Source of the DNA: Elmis aenea
Lineage: Eukaryota > Arthropoda > Insecta > Coleoptera > Elmidae
Direction: 5' to 3'
Length of the DNA stretch: 64,000 nt
NCBI GenBank assembly: GCA_947652605.1
Contig: OX393582.1
Coordinates: 10,068,544 to 10,132,543 of the forward strand
In this document: one piece after another, positions 60,084-64,000 of the stretch
Layout: each line of letters starts with the position of its first letter
Position numbering within the stretch: position 1 is the first letter of the stretch
The notes under the pieces: generated by a model
Seen by the model: the letters and a program-made list of their open reading frames with translations, nothing else
What the model was told of the DNA's origin: nothing
Databases searched by the model: none
Program-made: the position numbers and the translations under genes

Positions 60084-63000
60084 TTCATTTAGTATAAGAA
60101 AATTTGTGGCTTTGTATAATATTTCTTTTATTTTAAATGATGTTAATATCAACTTTTAACAAAAATATCATTTAAAATTGTGTTTAATATTTGCGACGAT
60201 TTAACTTTGCAGCTAATATTACTAAGTGGTTTAAAATCTGTAGCTAGTTTTATATTTCACTGGGGTGCAGCTACCCTGCATAATAAATGTCAGTTTAAAA
60301 AAATGTGGGTTGACACATGTGGTCATCCGTTTAGCTTGGCATGGGGTAGTTCTTGCCACTGCAGTGATCCGATATATATTTTCAGATACTCACATACCGC
60401 AGTTACGGATGTTCTGGACAGCGAAAACAAATCACCACACTTAGCCACTTGCTGTAAATAATAGTAGAAAAATTTCGGTTGCCATTTGTTAATCTTTTCT
60501 AAAGATAAGGTGATTGTCTTTTACAACTATTGGGCATGTTTTATATCGTAAATAGATATTTTTAAGCTTTTTTTAAATTCATAATCTAACTTTTCAAGTC
60601 CCGCCAGTTTAATTTTATCGAGTATTAGGTATATTAATTATTTTTAATTTACATAATTAAATAAATATCAAACAACCTATTATTTTATTTCCGTTTTTTT
60701 TAAAGCTTCTTAGTTTACACTTCTCCACCGTTCTGTGATGCTTTTGTTATTTCTTATTTATGTGGACTTTTTTTGTTGCTTCTTTTTCTAATTCAATCTT
60801 CATTTCCATGGTACGATATCTAGAAATGCGTTTTCAGTTGAATTTGCCAATTTTAAGCCATTCACGGTGCTAGGAAATTTTCGTTAAATAATTGCCGCAT
60901 CATTTTCCTTGCGTTCAACGGAACATCTGTTTGTAGGAAAACGTGTTGAAGCAATTTAGTCATTAGCTGGGTCAATTCGATTTTCCACTTTGTTTAACTA
61001 TGGCATTACTTTTAAGCGCCATTTAAAAATAATGGTCCAATTATAGGCTTGACCTAGAATACCGATCAATTATTACGTTCTTTTGAGGAAGACGCAACAG
61101 GAATTTTAATCTCACATCGTGCAGATAATTTTTGCATATTCGACTTAATTTTACGTGCCAAATGGCGTTTATTTCTAAATCTAATTGTGCCGCGTCACGA
61201 AAGCTTCGCCGTTATTATTAATCCACTTATCTGATCTGCCTTCTGTTATTAATCAGATTTAAGGCTATCCGCTTGAACGTTCATGTAATATTTAATGTCG
61301 CGAAGCAATTTTTGATACATAACAATATTCACATTTTCAACATATTTATTGATAATTTACTAAAGCGTCGTCACTTATCTTTCCCGGTTTTTTGATATCC
61401 AAGTAGCTTAACAAACTTATTTAAACTATACCTGATGTTTTCGTTTGCAGTAACTGTGTTTGTATTACATTCTTTTGCATCCTTCAAGTTTTGTTTAAGC
61501 CAAAATCGTTGCATCAACTGCATAGGCTGTGGTGGAAAGTTAGCTAATGGGCCCCTAAAGTGTAAGTTTCTTAGACAAATCGGCACTTGGCAACTCCATA
61601 ATGAGCCCCGAGAGCGCTTGGTGAGGTCACACCACCTGTACTATAGCAGTTATGTCCCTGGTTTGAGGATATTTCATCCTGTTTTTCTTTCGTAAAAGTG
61701 AAATATGACATTTTTTTTACTACCGTTGTCTTACAACTTAAAAATCTAAAGAGCTGTATCTTAAAAAATAAATCAAAGAAAGTATCTATAAGAGGAATTG
61801 GTTTCAGTCTATCACTAAAAGTTCAAAATGTATTAAGTTTTTGCAATTTTCTGGGCTATATATGATAATATTTTATTTTTATCCCCTAAGTACTATAATA
61901 GGAGTATATTAATAGAAAGGAACAGAAACAAACGAGGGTATCTCGTGAATATTAAATATCTTAAGATACCAATTTTAGTGCCTCCAAACAACTAACAACT
62001 TGCAAATATACATGTGGAAAATTTGAATCATGCTGCATAATATGTTCACTTTTACTTTTCAACAATTATTTTAATTATGATAAAGTTTCTCAGATTACTA
62101 TCGAAAGGAATAATGTCAAAGATTTTGCGTTGAAGTAATACAAAATATTATTTGAATGCAGTTACCACAATACATTTATTTAAATATGTAATAAACAACT
62201 TTAGACATACCTCCTTCTCTTTATTGCAAATCTTAAAATAATTTTTTTCTACTGACTTAAATCTAATCTTGTGGCACATAATAATACTTATTTTTTGTTA
62301 CAAGATAACATAGATGTCTCCTGCTAAGAATTTGACTCATATTTCCCAACTATCCTGTACTCTTTAATTGTTAAACTTTGTATTGTTAAGGTTACCAATA
62401 GTATGATTTGAAATTTATGATTTTATTACAGTCTTAACATAAAATAGTGGCAGATATTTTTCACCCACACGATGAAAATACGTCTTGATGATTGATCAAT
62501 TTTATTGAGCTTAATTCTATTCTACCAATTACGTTAATAACCAAATGAGTCATTGTATTAATAAAATGCAAATTTTCCTGACATAACTGCCATAGATAAT
62601 TGTAGAAGATTTAATTATTTTACTTTGTTTAATGTGTATCCATATTTTTAGATGAACTAAAACATTTTTTTTGTAAGAAATAGTAACTTTTTATGAGGTT
62701 ACTTATCTGGACTCTTCTCCCTTTCGGTGTAGATGCAACTTTTTATGAAATAAACACTAAAATATTTTTGCCTAAAATGTTTTAGATCTTTATTGCAATT
62801 AATATTGCTTGTTTTAACCCAAGACAAAAACTAAAAACTGAAAAGATAACCTTAAAAAGCAGTGTATTTTTTATTGTTTTATTGAGTTACAGTGTCCTTT
62901 GACATGTTTTACAATCTTTCAGCTAAATTTGTGATGTAGGATAAGATAAATGTTATGAGTTGTAACTGAAATTGTTTGCTATAGATATAAAATCTTCACA

Positions 63001-63677
63001 ATTATAGAACTTTTGTACTTTAGAAAATGTGCTTCGGGATAAAGGAAATAGCTTTTAAAGTGCGCTCATCAAAATTGATTGACGTATATGACTCACCCCT
63101 CATTGTTAGTTCCCTTTGATCATTTTTCATAATTTTAAACTAGCAGGATACTTTCTAATATCACTGTATACTTGCGTACATTGTAACTGCGGTGTGCGTC
63201 AATGTATTTAAATGAACAGGATATCATTTCATTGTAATCGCTCATCTATTGAAATCGTGTTCTTAAAATTGTTCTTACTTGTGCTTTCCACCGTTCTTTG
63301 TACTCGTGCTGTTTGTCTATGTTGTTTTTGTAAGTCCAGTTTTGCGATGTCTCGTCTATTCATCAATCATATATTTTTTACTGGTTGATTAAGCGCAGAG
63401 GCGTCGCGTAGCTGTCATCAGTATTGTTCGTACTCGACGTTTATAGTTAATGGAGAAATGGTTTTGAAAAGTCAGTTCATGGTGCGGCTATTATATTTAC
63501 TTTGCTCTGAAAATAAAACAATAAGTCCCATATGTGCTCGTATTATTGTGCGAGTTATTAAAATTTTTTAGTACTAACAGAGTTTTTATATTTGTTTGCA
63601 TTGTTGTTTTACGCTATGAAGTCAGGATTGTCGTGTGGCGAAATTACCTTTTAAAATGTATCAAAATTTTAGATATA
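60084..63677. other. No recognised gene; unexplained frames and GC-richer patches
   Basis: Open frames at 60180-60461 (Cys/His-bearing, no ATG at its start, internal ATG at 60301) and 61435-61695 (NRCINCIGCGGKLANG) match no family I know. 61540-61650 and 63180-63440 are less AT-rich and non-repetitive, so they may be conserved non-coding or first-exon DNA. Confidence 0.35.
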
Positions 63678-63735
63678 CAGGGTGATTCAAATTCGAGGGT
63701 GACCATGGGGATCTCGCTTATTATAATAGCTAGAG
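63678..63735. mobile_element. Foldback fragment (36957 family)
   Basis: CAGGGTGATTCAAATTCGAG, then CCATGGGGATCTCGC and TAATAGCTAGAG, match the first 58 bp of the element at 36957. TA precedes it (63676-63677). It is cut at AGCTAGAG by the hAT that follows. Confidence 0.85.
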
Positions 63736-64000
63736 CAGGGGTGGGCAACCTTTTGTATAACAGGGGCCAGAATAAGATTTACGTTTCGTCCGCGGGCCTT
63801 AGTAGTTAATGGACACATTTTTGTTACTTGATTTTTTTTCTGAAAATATAAAAACAATAATAAAAAAATATTGCGACGTCCATTTATCTTGAAAAACTCT
63901 GTTTTCCAAATCAACTTTTCGTTTTTTACTGTTGTTCGATGCCATTTTGCTTTCAGAACTAAAATAAATATTTATAATTATTTTTCTTATTTAAAATTTA
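63736..64000. mobile_element. hAT-type element, left end only
   Basis: CAGGGGTGGGCAACCTTTTG is a classic hAT terminal repeat, followed by GGGGCCAGAATAAG and CCGCGGGCC. It entered the foldback after AGCTAGAG (63728-63735), the expected left copy of an 8-bp duplication. The right end is outside the window. Confidence 0.8.

Noticed and set aside
60180..60461. 93-codon frame with Cys/His residues
   Set aside because: Not ATG-started, unrecognised, and without splice or promoter context; reported only as part of the unassigned region.
1..64000. CRISPR arrays, tRNA or rRNA genes, bacterial operons, riboswitches
   Set aside because: None seen. The only regular array has 202-bp units without spacers; no tRNA B-box with a matching cloverleaf was found by eye.

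Overview
This is a stretch of AT-rich, repeat-dense animal nuclear DNA, most likely from an insect. There are no bacterial operons, and no gene is complete. The transposon relics are of kinds common in arthropods: RTE-like, Jockey-like and I-like non-LTR tails, pogo/Tigger (HTH_psq) transposase pieces, mariner-type transposase pieces with a DUF4817-like helix-turn-helix, and hAT elements with 8-bp duplications. The species cannot be named from sequence alone. The window reads as intergenic or long-intron DNA invaded repeatedly by DNA transposons. Possible host-gene signals are a 56-codon C-terminal exon followed by AATAAA (24924-25160, + strand) and a possible recursive splice site (16015/16016, + strand).

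Layout. 1-96: right end of a hAT element. 682-1305: inverted-repeat (foldback) element. 2673-5298: satellite of 13 x 202 bp whose monomer carries a hAT-like end. 5331-6157: hAT inserted in a dispersed repeat. 8065-8970: pogo-type MITE. 9436-9793: antisense RTE tail. 12035-12329: pogo end fragment. 14281-14980: I-like RNase H tail. 16243-18108: two hATs in tandem sharing one 8-bp target site, the first containing a foldback. 19780-20259: half foldback joined to a hAT end. 22160-22778: MITE within MITE. 23656-24442: pogo MITE. 28274-29532: foldback within foldback. 31783-33271: hAT within hAT. 34033-35354 and 49260-50571: inverted pair of pogo-type MITEs carrying the same nested insertion. 35562-35880: RTE tail. 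36957-38435: 1.5-kb foldback with a DUF4817-like relic. 41372-42881: hAT holding another hAT and an RTE tail. 45010-46260: pogo element without its DDE core. 47987-48362: hAT MITE. 51595-51870: Jockey tail. 52093-53399: pogo MITE. 55722-60081: three more foldbacks, one with a mariner DDE relic. 63678-64000: foldback fragment cut by a hAT.

Three themes recur. (1) The hAT families each have TSDs fitting or close to nTnnnnAn, and each carries its own short subterminal repeat (GGTTAACC, TCCCGGGA, GATTTAAATC, GGTACGCG, GGAGC, GAGTCGG). (2) The TA-flanked MITEs beginning GGGG repeat their end motif internally, and two keep the first codons of a pogo transposase. (3) The TA-flanked palindromic elements beginning CAGGGTG or similar are probably relatives of mariner-type elements, because two hold transposase fragments in their loops. 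All calls come from reading the sequence by eye; no alignment or database search was run.
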